64,000 nt of DNA from Terriglobales bacterium (GCA_035651655.1 DASRFG010000028.1:1-64000); one strand, 5' to 3'. Positions 25,377 to 36,647 are shown, numbered from the stretch's first letter. Notes: a model not told the origin generated them from the sequence alone. Translations and numbers: made by a program.

Positions 25377-25871
25377 ATGAAACTAGAGTCCTTACGCGAG
25401 CTGTTTATTCAGGAGCTGCAGGACCTGTATTCGGCAGAAAACATGATCATCAAGGCCCTACCCAAGATGGTGGAGAAGGCCTCGTCGCCAGAGTTGCGGA
25501 ATGCACTCAACGAACACCTGGAGCAGACCCGTGGACAGGTAAGACGCCTGGACCAGATTTTCGATCAACTGCGCGACGTGGATCGCGAAGACAAGAAATG
25601 TAAAGGCATGGAGGGCATCATCAAGGAAGGCGAAGAGATGGTGAAAAGCGATTCCGATGCGGAAGTGCGGGACGCTGGAATGATTGCCGGCGCGCAAAAA
25701 GTGGAGCACTACGAAATAGCTTCCTATGGCACAGTACGTACTTATGCCAGCTTGTTGGGGCATAGAGACTGGGCCCAACTGTTGCAGCAAACGCTGGATG
25801 AAGAGAAACAAGCGGACAAGTTGCTGAACGGTCTAGCCGAGCACATCAATCTGGAAGCAAAGGCAGCTTAG
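25377..25871 (+). CDS. YciE/YciF ferritin-like (DUF892) protein
   Basis: A 164-residue four-helix bundle of the DUF892 family, ferritin-like proteins linked to stress response in other bacteria. The characteristic start, LRELFIQELQDLYSAE, gives the first pair of possible metal-ligand Glu residues, and MIAGAQKVEHYEIASY contains the second. The ATG at 25377 is favoured over ATG 25371 because AGGAG at 25365-25369 then has normal spacing. It ends 25 bp before a strong intrinsic terminator, so it is probably a monocistronic unit. Confidence 0.9.
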   Translation: MKLESLRELFIQELQDLYSAENMIIKALPKMVEKASSPELRNALNEHLEQTRGQVRRLDQIFDQLRDVDREDKKCKGMEGIIKEGEEMVKSDSDAEVRDAGMIAGAQKVEHYEIASYGTVRTYASLLGHRDWAQLLQQTLDEEKQADKLLNGLAEHINLEAKAA

Positions 25872-25895
25872 TAGACACTCACTCCCCAGGAATGA

Positions 25896-25921
25896 GGGCG
25901 GATCCCCGGATCCGCCCTTTT
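25896..25921 (+). terminator. intrinsic terminator after the YciE/YciF gene
   Basis: GGGCGGATC (25896-25904), a four-base loop, GATCCGCCC (25909-25917), then TTTT. The stem is perfect. The next 335 bp up to the acyltransferase gene hold no supported gene. Confidence 0.88.
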
Positions 25922-26256
25922 ATCGTTATATAACCCCTGGCCTTGGGGATTTTCCTAATCTCATAAGTGCCAGCTAATTGATGCGCGCGCAGGTCGCCGA
26001 AGACCCCCGTCCGAAAAACCAGGAGCCGCTCACGAAACTGGTACAAAAAGCTGGTAAAGTCTAGTCCCGATTTCGCAAACTCTGCGGAACGTAACCTATT
26101 CATCCAGAAGACAAAATCACTTGGACCCGATGGAGGGAGCTGCACTGCATATACCAGCGGCCTCTATGCAATGAGCGGAAATGGGAAAGGCCTTTTATCT
26201 TCTTGTGGGCGAACATAATCGTCTCATTAATTGAGGTCTTATGCTAAGTATGGTCG

Positions 26257-27396
26257 GTGCACGAGCTGCTCGAGGATCGCGGGGAAGCCTCCATCGGACA
26301 AAAAACAGCACCCAGCAATTCTATTTTGCGGGCGTACATGCCGGAACTTGACACGGTTCGAGGCCTCGCCGTCCTGCTAGTGCTTTTTTACCATGGCATT
26401 GCACCGCAGATCGGCGGAGAGATCTCACATCTCGGAGCGACATTGTTATTTATTGCTCAGTATGGGTGGACAGGTGTCAATCTGTTTTTTGTGCTTTCGG
26501 GATTTCTTATCACCGGCATTTTGGTTGAAAACCGAGAGCGGTCGGATTATTTCTCGCGTTTCTACATCCGCCGTGCACTACGCATCCTTCCAGCTCTTTA
26601 CGCGGCTTTGACGGTGCTTTACTTGGCTGGTTGGATCTCCTTACGATTTATGGGAGCTGCAATGCTGTTTTTCGCCAACGGTGCTCCGCTACTTGGGATT
26701 CCAATGCAATATGGCCCATTGTGGTCGCTGGCAGTTGAAGAGCATTTCTATATGTTCTGGCCAGCTGCGGTTCGGAAGTTCCCCCATCGTTCACTAGTTG
26801 TTCTACTCGCAGTCGTGTGCTTTACGAGTCCCATTGCGCGTCTAATAAGGTTTGTTGTTTACGGAGAGAGCCTAAATTCACTTTATACCTGGTTTAACTT
26901 GGATGGGCTGGCGTTCGGTGCAATGCTAGCCCTATGGTGTCGGCGGTCATGGTTTCGCCGTTCGCAGCTGGAATGGTTTAGCCTCTGCTCTTTGGTGCTG
27001 GGTTTAATCACATTTGCCAGGGTTCAGGCTTACCCAGCCGCGAGCGCCGCGCTTCAGATTTCAGCCTGCAATGTGGCATCTGCAGGATTCTTGGCTGGAG
27101 TATTGCTGCTCGGGACCAGTCGATGGAAATTTCTGGTGGACCGGCCGATACTTAAGCTACTAGGGTACGTAAGCTATGGTCTGTATCTCATACATGTGCT
27201 GATGTTCAGAGTGACCGAACTGCTCTTTTCTCGCTTGTGGCCAATCTTATCCTCGCTCGGTTCAACTAGAGTTATGCTGATTCGTTTTCTGCTTGGCAGC
27301 TGTTTGGCAACGCTAGTCGCTTATCTATCGCGACGTTCGCTAGAGGAATTCTTTTTAAGAATGGGATTTTCCTCGCGAAATCGACGGGCCCGATAA
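26257..27396 (+). CDS. acyltransferase 3 (OafA/NodX-type) membrane protein
   Basis: A polytopic inner-membrane O-acyltransferase of about 379 residues, with roughly ten hydrophobic helices. It opens with LDTVRGLAVLLVLFYHG, the family motif with the conserved Arg and His. WSLAVEEHFYMFWP near residue 165 is the second family hallmark. Such enzymes acylate O-antigen, exopolysaccharide or other glycans. GTG 26257 is the longest start; ATG 26338 is an alternative, and neither has a good ribosome site. Base composition is visibly less GC-rich than in the genes left and right, which suits acquired surface-polysaccharide genes. A terminator overlaps its stop codon. Confidence 0.88.
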   Translation: MHELLEDRGEASIGQKTAPSNSILRAYMPELDTVRGLAVLLVLFYHGIAPQIGGEISHLGATLLFIAQYGWTGVNLFFVLSGFLITGILVENRERSDYFSRFYIRRALRILPALYAALTVLYLAGWISLRFMGAAMLFFANGAPLLGIPMQYGPLWSLAVEEHFYMFWPAAVRKFPHRSLVVLLAVVCFTSPIARLIRFVVYGESLNSLYTWFNLDGLAFGAMLALWCRRSWFRRSQLEWFSLCSLVLGLITFARVQAYPAASAALQISACNVASAGFLAGVLLLGTSRWKFLVDRPILKLLGYVSYGLYLIHVLMFRVTELLFSRLWPILSSLGSTRVMLIRFLLGSCLATLVAYLSRRSLEEFFLRMGFSSRNRRAR

Positions 27397-27411
27397 AAGC
27401 GGTCCCTTTTT
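27386..27411 (+). terminator. intrinsic terminator at the acyltransferase stop
   Basis: GGGCCCG (27386-27392), a seven-base loop and CGGTCCC (27400-27406) form a stem with one mismatch, followed by TTTTT. The stop codon lies in the loop region. Confidence 0.65.
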
Positions 27412-27876
27412 AACGAGTAAATCAAATTTCACGGGCAGATTTAGCCGGAGCTGAATACATTTAGGGTAGTTTCTCAGTGGCCGCGACGTAAACCGCTATA
27501 GGATAAAGAGGACCCAGTGGCCCCGCCATAAAGTCTCAGGTTAACCGTACCGATACTGACCAGAATGCCCAGCCGCACCGGAAGGAGACCAGTTCCGAGC
27601 GCAGCTAGACCTGCCGCCCACAAGAAGTTGTTCGCATCGCTTCGGCTGTCGGCACGTAAATCGGCCGCCGCTGCTCCTCAGTCGCATTGGAGGTTTATAC
27701 CCGTAAGTGATTGATTCTACAGCTAAACAAATGATGATCGCACTACTGATAACCACGATAACCGAAGCTGACACCCGGTGCTATGATCTACACGGCGCGA
27801 GCATTATTCCCCGCAACATACCTGCTCATTCTCATGTGCCCGCTCTGCCTGACACATTCCATTGGTAAGGTTTTGC
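27412..27876. other. intergenic stretch without a supported gene
   Basis: About 465 bp between a terminator and the HEAT-repeat gene. A 77-codon open frame on the minus strand (27541-27774) starts with a hydrophobic segment, but its second half is Arg/Ser/Gly-rich with no family likeness, and no ribosome site is seen. I see no RNA gene or repeat here. Confidence 0.5.
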
Positions 27877-29049
27877 ATGCACCGAGCTTCTCTAATTACG
27901 TTCGTGCTTCTCTGCGCTCAACTAACCGCAGGCCAACAACCGCAAGGCCGCTTCTATCCTGAAAAGGACAGCTATATGTTGGGCGAGCCTCTGTTCTTCA
28001 ATATGGAAGTGAAAAATACGGGAAAGGGCGCAGTTGGACTTGGCCCAAATAATCCTGCGAACTGTGTAGACGAATATGACTTCCTCGTACAACGTGAGGG
28101 TTCGGGCAGCTGCTCAACATCGTGGAACGCACAGTGCGGCCGAGATTTCATCAACCTCCAGTCGGGCGAATCTTATTCGGTGGGTTGGCCGCTAGAGATG
28201 TGGTACACCATCAGGAAATTAGGCCTCTATCATGTGACCATCAGCTACCGAGGCAAAACGGTAATTTCTGGCCAAGCACTTGACTACAATTTCTCCTCTA
28301 AGTTCGACATTCAAGTCGTAGCAGCTGACGACCAGCGCATGCAGGAGGTATTGCAGAAGTTCGAGCGGGAGCTGCAAAGTAACGATCCTGACGTCCACCA
28401 CCGCGCCCTGGACGTTATGTCGTCGGTATCTTCACCCTACTTCTACGATACGATTCTGCGGCTTGCGCGGGACAAGGACGCCTTTAATGTCTTGCACGCG
28501 ATTGGCGCCCTTAGGCGAATGAACACTCCCGATGGCCGGGCCGCACTAGCGGAGATAATTGAGAACCGCCAGCCTAACAGCCCGGATGAGCTCACCGCCC
28601 GTGAAAGCGCCATTCAGGCTTTAGGGGAGTCAGGCGATACCAGTTATCTGCCACTTATTGCCTCTCACACCGAGGAGAGCGAGCCCAATGTCCAATTAGC
28701 CGCGATGATCGCAGTGGCGCAACTGAGCCGGGACACAGCGGCATCCGAGTTGCAGCGGTTTCTGTTCAGTTCTAATCCTGTGACGCGGAAAAATGCGGCG
28801 TACGGTCTGCGCTTTGCGGTGAGCCGCAGCGCAGTCGAAGTACTGATCGGAGCACTTGCCGACAAAGACGCAGCGGTACGCGACCGAGTATTGACTAGCC
28901 TGCAGCAATTGACCGGTCGGCCGGCTGATACCTCCGAGAGTGCATTGTCCCTCTCGGAACTCCAAAACCGCTGGCGCAGATGGTGGCAGCAGAACTCGTC
29001 AAAAGCATCGCTCCAGGAAGTTGCCGACTTCTTCTGCAAGGTCGAATAG
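27877..29049 (+). CDS. secreted HEAT-repeat protein
   Basis: A 390-residue product with a signal peptide (about 1-20, cut near LTAGQ). Residues about 25-150 look like an immunoglobulin-like beta domain with two or three Cys (NCVDEY, GSCSTSWNAQC). From about 165 to 350, helical HEAT repeats appear, for example ALGESGDTSYLPLIAS, AMIAVAQLSRD and VLIGALADKDAAVRDRVL. The C-terminus is Trp-rich (WRRWWQQ). ATG 27877 fits the signal peptide and follows TAAGG. HEAT proteins bind partner proteins; no partner is suggested by the context. Located in the low-GC block. Confidence 0.75.
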   Translation: MHRASLITFVLLCAQLTAGQQPQGRFYPEKDSYMLGEPLFFNMEVKNTGKGAVGLGPNNPANCVDEYDFLVQREGSGSCSTSWNAQCGRDFINLQSGESYSVGWPLEMWYTIRKLGLYHVTISYRGKTVISGQALDYNFSSKFDIQVVAADDQRMQEVLQKFERELQSNDPDVHHRALDVMSSVSSPYFYDTILRLARDKDAFNVLHAIGALRRMNTPDGRAALAEIIENRQPNSPDELTARESAIQALGESGDTSYLPLIASHTEESEPNVQLAAMIAVAQLSRDTAASELQRFLFSSNPVTRKNAAYGLRFAVSRSAVEVLIGALADKDAAVRDRVLTSLQQLTGRPADTSESALSLSELQNRWRRWWQQNSSKASLQEVADFFCKVE

Positions 29050-29187
29050 CTGCTAAAATTGCAAGTTTTTTAGAATCCGCTAACCCTCGCAACTTACTGC
29101 AAGATACCTAACCGTTGAGAAATCCCCGTCTGACCTTTATTCCAAACCGAGTGCGTTTGCCGACTTAGACTAGTTCACGCCAGAGCT

Positions 29188-29249
29188 GCACTTGACGCGG
29201 TCCGGACGAACGTCATAGTCTCCGGGCCCGCATACCCCCTGAGGAATGT
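29188..29249 (+). repeat. repeat module A, left copy
   Basis: 62 bp matching 30582-30643 in the same orientation with three mismatches. It begins with the shared core (CTTGACGCGGTCCGGACG) and includes the palindrome CGGGCCCG. The stretch 29050-29489 contains no supported gene, only this copy and an inverted module B. Confidence 0.85.
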
Positions 29250-29349
29250 GCGATGGCGGAACGGGAGGTGTGCTGCACACGTGTACACACTTCCACTTCT
29301 GCCTTCGCATATTCCCCTGTATTCATAAGGGTGAGAGCGCTATGGCATG

Positions 29350-29426
29350 CGTCCGAGCCGCGTCAAGTGAGGGTCCAAACAGCGAAGTTCGGAACGGAAA
29401 GATGAACGAACCTATGCGAGGGAGAG
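29350..29426 (-). repeat. repeat module B, left inverted copy
   Basis: 77 bp that match the reverse complement of 30527-30602 with five mismatches and one indel. It lies 64 bp beyond the stop codon of the hydrolase gene. Its outer end is the same core (CGTCCGAGCCGCGTCAAGTG) that opens module A at 29188, so the core occurs three times in 1.4 kb. Confidence 0.88.
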
Positions 29427-29489
29427 TCCCCAAAACCCTGCTTCATCCCGTAGGCATTTTAAGCTGTGCTAGTGGTGAGAAGGGCTGTT

Positions 29490-30488
29490 TTAGGGTAGCG
29501 AAGTCGTTGGGTGCGTCGACTCTTTGACAAGTGCAAGCCACTCGGTCGCAAGTTGATGCGACGGAAGCCAGCCAGACGGAATCATGTCTGCCGGAGCAGC
29601 ACGCCCGACCCGCTGAATACTGGCGTCACACGCATCCCAAGTCGGTGTACCCCAGTCGTCGTACACCTCCGACGGGCACGTGCGAATGTATCCTACCCAG
29701 CCGCGGCTATCGTCGATCTTGCGCAACGGCTTCGTTGGGGACGGGTGGCGCAGTTTGATGATCTGGTCAAGCCACGCGAGTATCAGAGATTTCACATTGA
29801 TGATGCAGCAGTGTGGCGTCTTATTCTGAACGAGGAATGCCCAAGGAGCACCACGGTCTCGATACTGACGGAAGTAGTTGTAGGGGCGTTGAGTGCCGGA
29901 AATCTTGTCCGCACCTCCCGTCATAATCAGTTCAGGAACGGAGATGGCATCAAGGGAAAGGTGTACGTTGTCAATTCCAACCGGATCGTAATGACCGGGA
30001 TCGGCGGGAATAGATGCCACAACACGATCCGGCGCGTAACCGACGAAGTGAGCAAACAGAGCCCCCGTTCCTGAGAAGCCGAGCAGGATCAGCTTCGCTG
30101 AAGATAGTTCGGCATGGCCAGACTGATGGGAGAACTGGTCCAGAGCTGTAAAGAGGGCGCGCCCAACACCATGCGACGGGTCCATGTCCATCTCTTTCGG
30201 TCCGCCAGGGGCACTCTTTGCAGGGCACTGGTGCGGCATCATCAGTGCGAGATCGTTTCGCCGCGCAAATGCGACCACATCGGGATCGGAATAAAACTTC
30301 ATAATGTCCTCTCCTCGGTCGAAGGTCACCCAAACGGCTCGAACTGCACGCTGCCCAGCAGGCAAGGTAAGGTCATAGTGACAGGGCACTGCGAGCGTCT
30401 CGCTCGCTAGTGGGGCAACAGTGGTTTCGAACGACTGCGCATGGGCAAGCGAGGTTTGTATGGTCAATGCAATCAAAATCCAGCGCAC
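29490..30488 (-). CDS. secreted alpha/beta-hydrolase-like protein
   Basis: A 332-residue exported protein with a signal peptide (about 1-18, ending AHAQS). The nucleophile elbow GFSGTG near residue 138, the following Asp/His candidates (GGADKI near 190, and KTPHCC near 222) and the strand pattern indicate an alpha/beta hydrolase, probably an esterase or dienelactone-hydrolase relative. Cys pairs (HCC; CPSE with WDACD) may form disulfides. Substrate unknown. The gene is isolated and bracketed by a 77-bp inverted repeat whose right arm lies 38 bp upstream of the ATG, as if gene and flanks had moved or been rearranged together. Confidence 0.72.
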   Translation of the reverse strand: MRWILIALTIQTSLAHAQSFETTVAPLASETLAVPCHYDLTLPAGQRAVRAVWVTFDRGEDIMKFYSDPDVVAFARRNDLALMMPHQCPAKSAPGGPKEMDMDPSHGVGRALFTALDQFSHQSGHAELSSAKLILLGFSGTGALFAHFVGYAPDRVVASIPADPGHYDPVGIDNVHLSLDAISVPELIMTGGADKISGTQRPYNYFRQYRDRGAPWAFLVQNKTPHCCIINVKSLILAWLDQIIKLRHPSPTKPLRKIDDSRGWVGYIRTCPSEVYDDWGTPTWDACDASIQRVGRAAPADMIPSGWLPSHQLATEWLALVKESTHPTTSLP

Positions 30489-30526
30489 CTGTCTCTCCTG
30501 TCAAACCAAAGATCTGATTGTAAGGC

Positions 30527-30643
30527 CTCTCCCTCGCATAGTTCGTTCATCTCTCCGTTCCGAACCTCGCTGTTTGGACCCGCATTTGACGCGGTTCGGA
30601 CGAACGTCATAGTCTCCGGGCCCGCATACACCCTGAGGAATGT
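30527..30643 (+). repeat. full repeat unit (module B plus module A), right copy
   Basis: Module B occupies 30527-30602 and module A 30582-30643; they share the core at 30582-30602. This is the only place in the window where both modules are joined, so it may be the intact form. It lies upstream of the minus-strand hydrolase gene and may contain its promoter region. Confidence 0.85.
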
Positions 30644-31182
30644 TTTTCAGGGACTGAACGGTCGGGCCATGAAGAAAAAACTCAACATAATCGCAATCTC
30701 AACACGTTTTTTGCGATGCCCTGCGCAACAAGAAGGGTTTCCGAACGCTGCGAACCGTTTCTGCCGAACGGCGCGAATTTTGCCGAGATGTCCGCTTTAA
30801 GCTAAAGAACTATATTTTGAAAATGTGAAAGATGGGCCCCCGGATCCTCGACGTTTTCGCCAAATTATGAGAGTTTTCAGTAAACTCAGCATTTTAGTGG
30901 CAAAAATGAGCCAAAATTGCCCCCAATAAGCTGGTGAGAAGAGGGTTTCTCGCCAGTAACCGGCAGCGCTGAGCTACTTTGCAATCCAAACGACAAAGGT
31001 GAAGATCGTCCTCTTCGTATTGCCCGGTGATCTCCCAACATCCGAGCGTGGGAAAGTTGATTCCGGTGAGCATGTACTGCTGATCTGGCTTTACAAAAGC
31101 GTTATTGGCGCGGTCAGCGAGAAGTGGCGGAGCCGGGGCTTCCAGGCGTTTACCGGTGACCCTCAGTTTCGGCTCTGGCTCT
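30644..31182. other. intergenic stretch with an AT-rich tract and a hairpin
   Basis: About 540 bp without a convincing gene. 30790-30930 is AT-rich for this genome. CTGGTGAGAA (30931-30940) pairs with TTCTCGCCAG (30947-30956) around a six-base loop, ten pairs with one G-T wobble, but no T-tract follows. An open frame of 68 codons (30999-31205) has no signal peptide, family likeness or ribosome site and is not called. Confidence 0.45.
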
Positions 31183-31434
31183 CTACGCCAGACCTAGAAC
31201 TATGAACGTGTTCAAGACCATACGTAGCCGACTCTTAGGGTAAAACTGTCGGTGTAGTCTCTCAACTCTTGTTAGCAGCCCCGGATACCCAAACAAAGGA
31301 CCTATCTGTTCCTGCTCCGTCAGTTTTGCATTAACTTCTACTCTCATGAGGTAAAACAGCCAGGAGCAAATCACAGCAGAAGAGAGTGCACAGGCGAACC
31401 AAAAAACGAAGTGAATCGAAGTAAATTCAGACAT
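31183..31434 (-). CDS. small membrane protein of unknown function
   Basis: An 83-residue product with one strong hydrophobic segment (about 8-31, HFVFWFACALSSAVICSWLF). A short charged region, a cluster of basic residues (VERLHRQFYPKSRLR) and a second weakly hydrophobic end follow. The charge pattern suits a small inner-membrane protein. I recognise no family and no clear ribosome site, so the call depends on composition alone. Confidence 0.45.
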   Translation of the reverse strand: MSEFTSIHFVFWFACALSSAVICSWLFYLMRVEVNAKLTEQEQIGPLFGYPGLLTRVERLHRQFYPKSRLRMVLNTFIVLGLA

Positions 31435-31621
31435 GTCAGTGACACCCTTGGCGGGCAGCGAATAAAAGGAGATCCGGCTTCAGCTATGAAATGGGCGATA
31501 GAGACATTCCCGTCAGTCGCCAGCGAGGCGCCGTACCTTTCAGCACTTCAAAACCAGATGGTCATCCTGAACGGGCGCCTCTTGAATCTTTTTCCTGTAC
31601 ACTAAGGAGAAGATACCCCTG

Positions 31622-32167
31622 ATGACGCATCTGACAGTCGGCATCCTCCTTATAACTGCTGAGGTCTGCGTCGCCCAAAGTCACGGTAGTGCATCGAACG
31701 GGCTTGCCGCTACTTCCACGACTATTAAGCATGACCACCAATGTGTCAATTTGTTTGTGGGCATTAGCAGGAAGCCCAAGGATCAAGCTTCGCAAACGCT
31801 GGGCAAGGATGATGTTGAAGTTTATATGGGTTTAAGTCCCAATTGCGGGCATGGTTTCGGAACCCTCCGAACAGGCGTCTGGCCTGAGTTCTCGAAAGAT
31901 TTGCGCTTCAAGTTTGCATTCTCGAAAGGAACGGAGCCGCACGACACTCAGCCCCAACCCCTTTCAGGTAGGCTGACTGAAGACAACACTCCGGTTTGGC
32001 GCGAATCCGGGAGCACACGGACGTTGAGATTCATATTGGATGATTTGCCGCCCGATACCCCTGGGGAACTCTTTATAACAGTGTTATCGGCGGAAACGAG
32101 GCTAACACAGCTGAAATTTAGAATCACCGTGGGCCGTGGCAACAAGCCTAAACAAAACAGGAGCTAG
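31622..32167 (+). CDS. secreted protein of unknown function
   Basis: A 181-residue product beginning with a likely signal peptide (about 1-19, cut near VCVAQ). The mature part has two Cys (QCVNLF and PNCGHG), many polar residues and a beta-rich pattern, with a basic end (GRGNKPKQNRS). No family is recognised. AAGGAG lies upstream at a rather long spacing. It is the last gene of the lower-GC block before valS, from which it is separated by 140 bp containing C- and T-rich runs. Confidence 0.6.
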   Translation: MTHLTVGILLITAEVCVAQSHGSASNGLAATSTTIKHDHQCVNLFVGISRKPKDQASQTLGKDDVEVYMGLSPNCGHGFGTLRTGVWPEFSKDLRFKFAFSKGTEPHDTQPQPLSGRLTEDNTPVWRESGSTRTLRFILDDLPPDTPGELFITVLSAETRLTQLKFRITVGRGNKPKQNRS

Positions 32168-32306
32168 TGGGTACCGGGGGGTGCACTTTCAGAGGGCCCT
32201 ATCTCCTATCCCCCCCGTTTGACCCCCTTTTTTCCCCGCCTGTAATATCAATCTTTACCCTCCATGGTGGTTCCCGGTGTGCGGTTAGGGACCAGCCCTG
32301 AACAAT

Positions 32307-35108
<2,802 letters not shown>

Positions 35109-35109
35109 C

Positions 35110-35188
35110 CAGTACTCAGTATCCAGTACTCAGTAGCCAGTCAAGCGAAGCCGCAGGCTGCACTCTGAGTAGTGAATACTGAGTACTG
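35110..35188. repeat. inverted repeat with internal direct repeats before nadC
   Basis: CAGTACTCAGTAT (35110-35122) and ATACTGAGTACTG (35176-35188) are perfect 13-bp inverted arms. CAGTACTCAGTA occurs again directly at 35124-35135. The right arm ends two bases before the nadC start codon, so a transcript reading through from valS would fold just upstream of the TTG. Confidence 0.8.
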
Positions 35189-35190
35189 CC

Positions 35191-36069
35191 TTGGACTGGC
35201 AAAGCCGACGACTCACCGCGATCATTGAAAACGCGCTGCTCGAGGACCGGGCCACGCGCGATGCGACCACATACGCCTGCATAGATCCCCACCAGCGCGC
35301 CACCGGGACGATCGTTGCCAAACAGGATTGCATACTTTCCGGTATAGGCTCGGTGAGCCGCATTCTTGAGGTTTTCGCCAAGCTCGATGGAACGGTGACC
35401 GCGTATCCCGATGTCGCGAGCCACCCCGAGATTTTCGATGGTGTGCGCCTGCACCGCGGTCAGGCTGTGGCCGTCATTCGTCACAATGCGCGGGTGGTGC
35501 TCTCCTGCGAGCGGGTGATCCTGAATTTTATGCAGCGGCTCAGCGGCATCGCGACTCTTACTCGCAAGTTTGTGGACGCGGTGGCGGGAACCAAGGCCCG
35601 TATCCTCGACACGCGAAAGACTGTTCCCGGGCTGCGGATGCTTGACAAGTACGCCGTGCGCTGCGGTGGTGGCGAAAATCACCGCCTTGATCTGTCCGAT
35701 GGAGTGCTCATCAAACATAATCATGTAGCCTTGGCGGGCGGCATCGGCCCGGCGTTGGAACGTGCCCAGCACAATCGGCGCGGCGAGCAGCCGCTGGAAG
35801 TGGAGGTCCGCTCGCTTAAGGAACTCGATGAGGCATTGCAACACGGGGCGGAGACCGTCCTGCTCGACAATATGAGTGTGGATGACGTACGCGCGGCGGT
35901 GCAGCGGGTTGCAAACCATACGCGTCGCGTGCAACTCGAATGTTCCGGAGGAATCACGCTGGAGAACGTGCGCGCCTATGCCGAGGCGGGTGTGGATTAC
36001 ATCTCAGTGGGCGCGCTTACGACTTCCGCCACCTCGGTGGACATGAGTCTTCGGGTTGCGCCGGTCTAA
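35191..36069 (+). CDS. nadC: nicotinate-nucleotide pyrophosphorylase (carboxylating)
   Basis: Quinolinate phosphoribosyltransferase of de novo NAD synthesis. It makes nicotinate mononucleotide from quinolinate and PRPP. The 292 residues carry the family marks TRKTVPGLRMLDKYAV and GGGENHRLDLSDG and the catalytic-site LIKHNH, followed by LEVEVRSLKE and LLDNMS. TTG 35191 is used because the family N-terminus (DWQSRRLTAIIENALLED) begins there. nadA and nadB are not in the window. It probably depends on read-through from valS or on a promoter in the repeat-filled 82-bp spacer. Confidence 0.95.
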   Translation: MDWQSRRLTAIIENALLEDRATRDATTYACIDPHQRATGTIVAKQDCILSGIGSVSRILEVFAKLDGTVTAYPDVASHPEIFDGVRLHRGQAVAVIRHNARVVLSCERVILNFMQRLSGIATLTRKFVDAVAGTKARILDTRKTVPGLRMLDKYAVRCGGGENHRLDLSDGVLIKHNHVALAGGIGPALERAQHNRRGEQPLEVEVRSLKELDEALQHGAETVLLDNMSVDDVRAAVQRVANHTRRVQLECSGGITLENVRAYAEAGVDYISVGALTTSATSVDMSLRVAPV

Positions 36070-36075
36070 ACCTGC

Positions 36076-36522
36076 TTACCTGTTATGTCGCAACTTGGCG
36101 ATGCTGACACTCGCTTCGGCTTCGGACAGAGCATGGCGTGCCAGGGCCTTTTTTGCTTCCGGTGTCACCATCTGATCAAGGGTCATTAGTACCACGCCTT
36201 CGGCGAAGAAAGCCTTGTCCCAGTGCGCAAGCTTCAGTTCGTCTTTGGCTAAGTCAGCCGCGTTTTCATTGGCTCCGAGGATGAGTGTAAAACGTGGCCT
36301 GACCGGCGACGAAAGCCGGAATTCCCGCTGCACTGTTCGGGTTGCCACCAGGTAAATCTGGTCGGCCTCCTCTTGTGGCCACTTCTGCTGCTTTGCATTC
36401 TGCACCTCAAACAACTCCTGGGCGCAGCAGACGTGACATAGGCCGACGGTGAACAATATCGCCACGACCGGGATATGCAAAACACACCCAAGCACACCAA
36501 CGGAACTGCGTACCCCGTTCAC
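36076..36522 (-). CDS. secreted or anchored protein of unknown function
   Basis: A 148-residue product with a hydrophobic leader (about 8-34, ending near CCAQE). The remaining 110 residues are mixed alpha/beta, with RFTLILGANENAADL and an acidic-basic helix near the end; the overall look recalls peptidase-like or zincin-associated small secreted proteins, but I assign no family. GTG 36522 has GGAG eight bases upstream. Candidate promoter elements TTGACA (36574-36579, minus strand) and TCTTAC (36551-36556) have a 17-bp gap. It converges with nadC, with 6 bp between stops. Confidence 0.65.
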   Translation of the reverse strand: MNGVRSSVGVLGCVLHIPVVAILFTVGLCHVCCAQELFEVQNAKQQKWPQEEADQIYLVATRTVQREFRLSSPVRPRFTLILGANENAADLAKDELKLAHWDKAFFAEGVVLMTLDQMVTPEAKKALARHALSEAEASVSIAKLRHNR

Positions 36523-36623
36523 GATTCGTTCTCCTGTTCACAGTCAATACGTAAGACGGGGTACGGGTGAATTTGTCAACGACGCGAGCGATGGTGTAAC
36601 GCGTCAGTTTGCGATTTCTCGCG

Positions 36624-36647
36624 TAACCTGTCAGCTGTTACAGGTTA
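36624..36647. promoter_or_regulatory. candidate operator (8-bp inverted repeat)
   Basis: TAACCTGT and ACAGGTTA flank eight bases, a perfect dyad in the spacer between the divergent 36076-36522 gene and the SIMPL gene. Dyads of this size often bind dimeric repressors. No cognate regulator is seen nearby. Confidence 0.4.

Noticed and set aside
25879-26145. 88-codon minus-strand frame after the YciE/YciF gene
   Set aside because: It includes the intrinsic terminator stem in its coding part and shows no domain or ribosome site.
29246-29527. 93-codon plus-strand frame across the left repeat modules
   Set aside because: It runs through the repeat, has no ribosome site or family likeness, and overlaps the hydrolase C-terminus antisense.
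30441-30800. 119-codon plus-strand frame over the right repeat unit
   Set aside because: Composition looks random, no start signal is seen, and it starts inside the hydrolase gene antisense.
32168-32306. T-box or other leader element upstream of valS
   Set aside because: No T-box sequence, specifier hairpin or terminator/antiterminator pair can be drawn; the spacer is only C- and T-rich.
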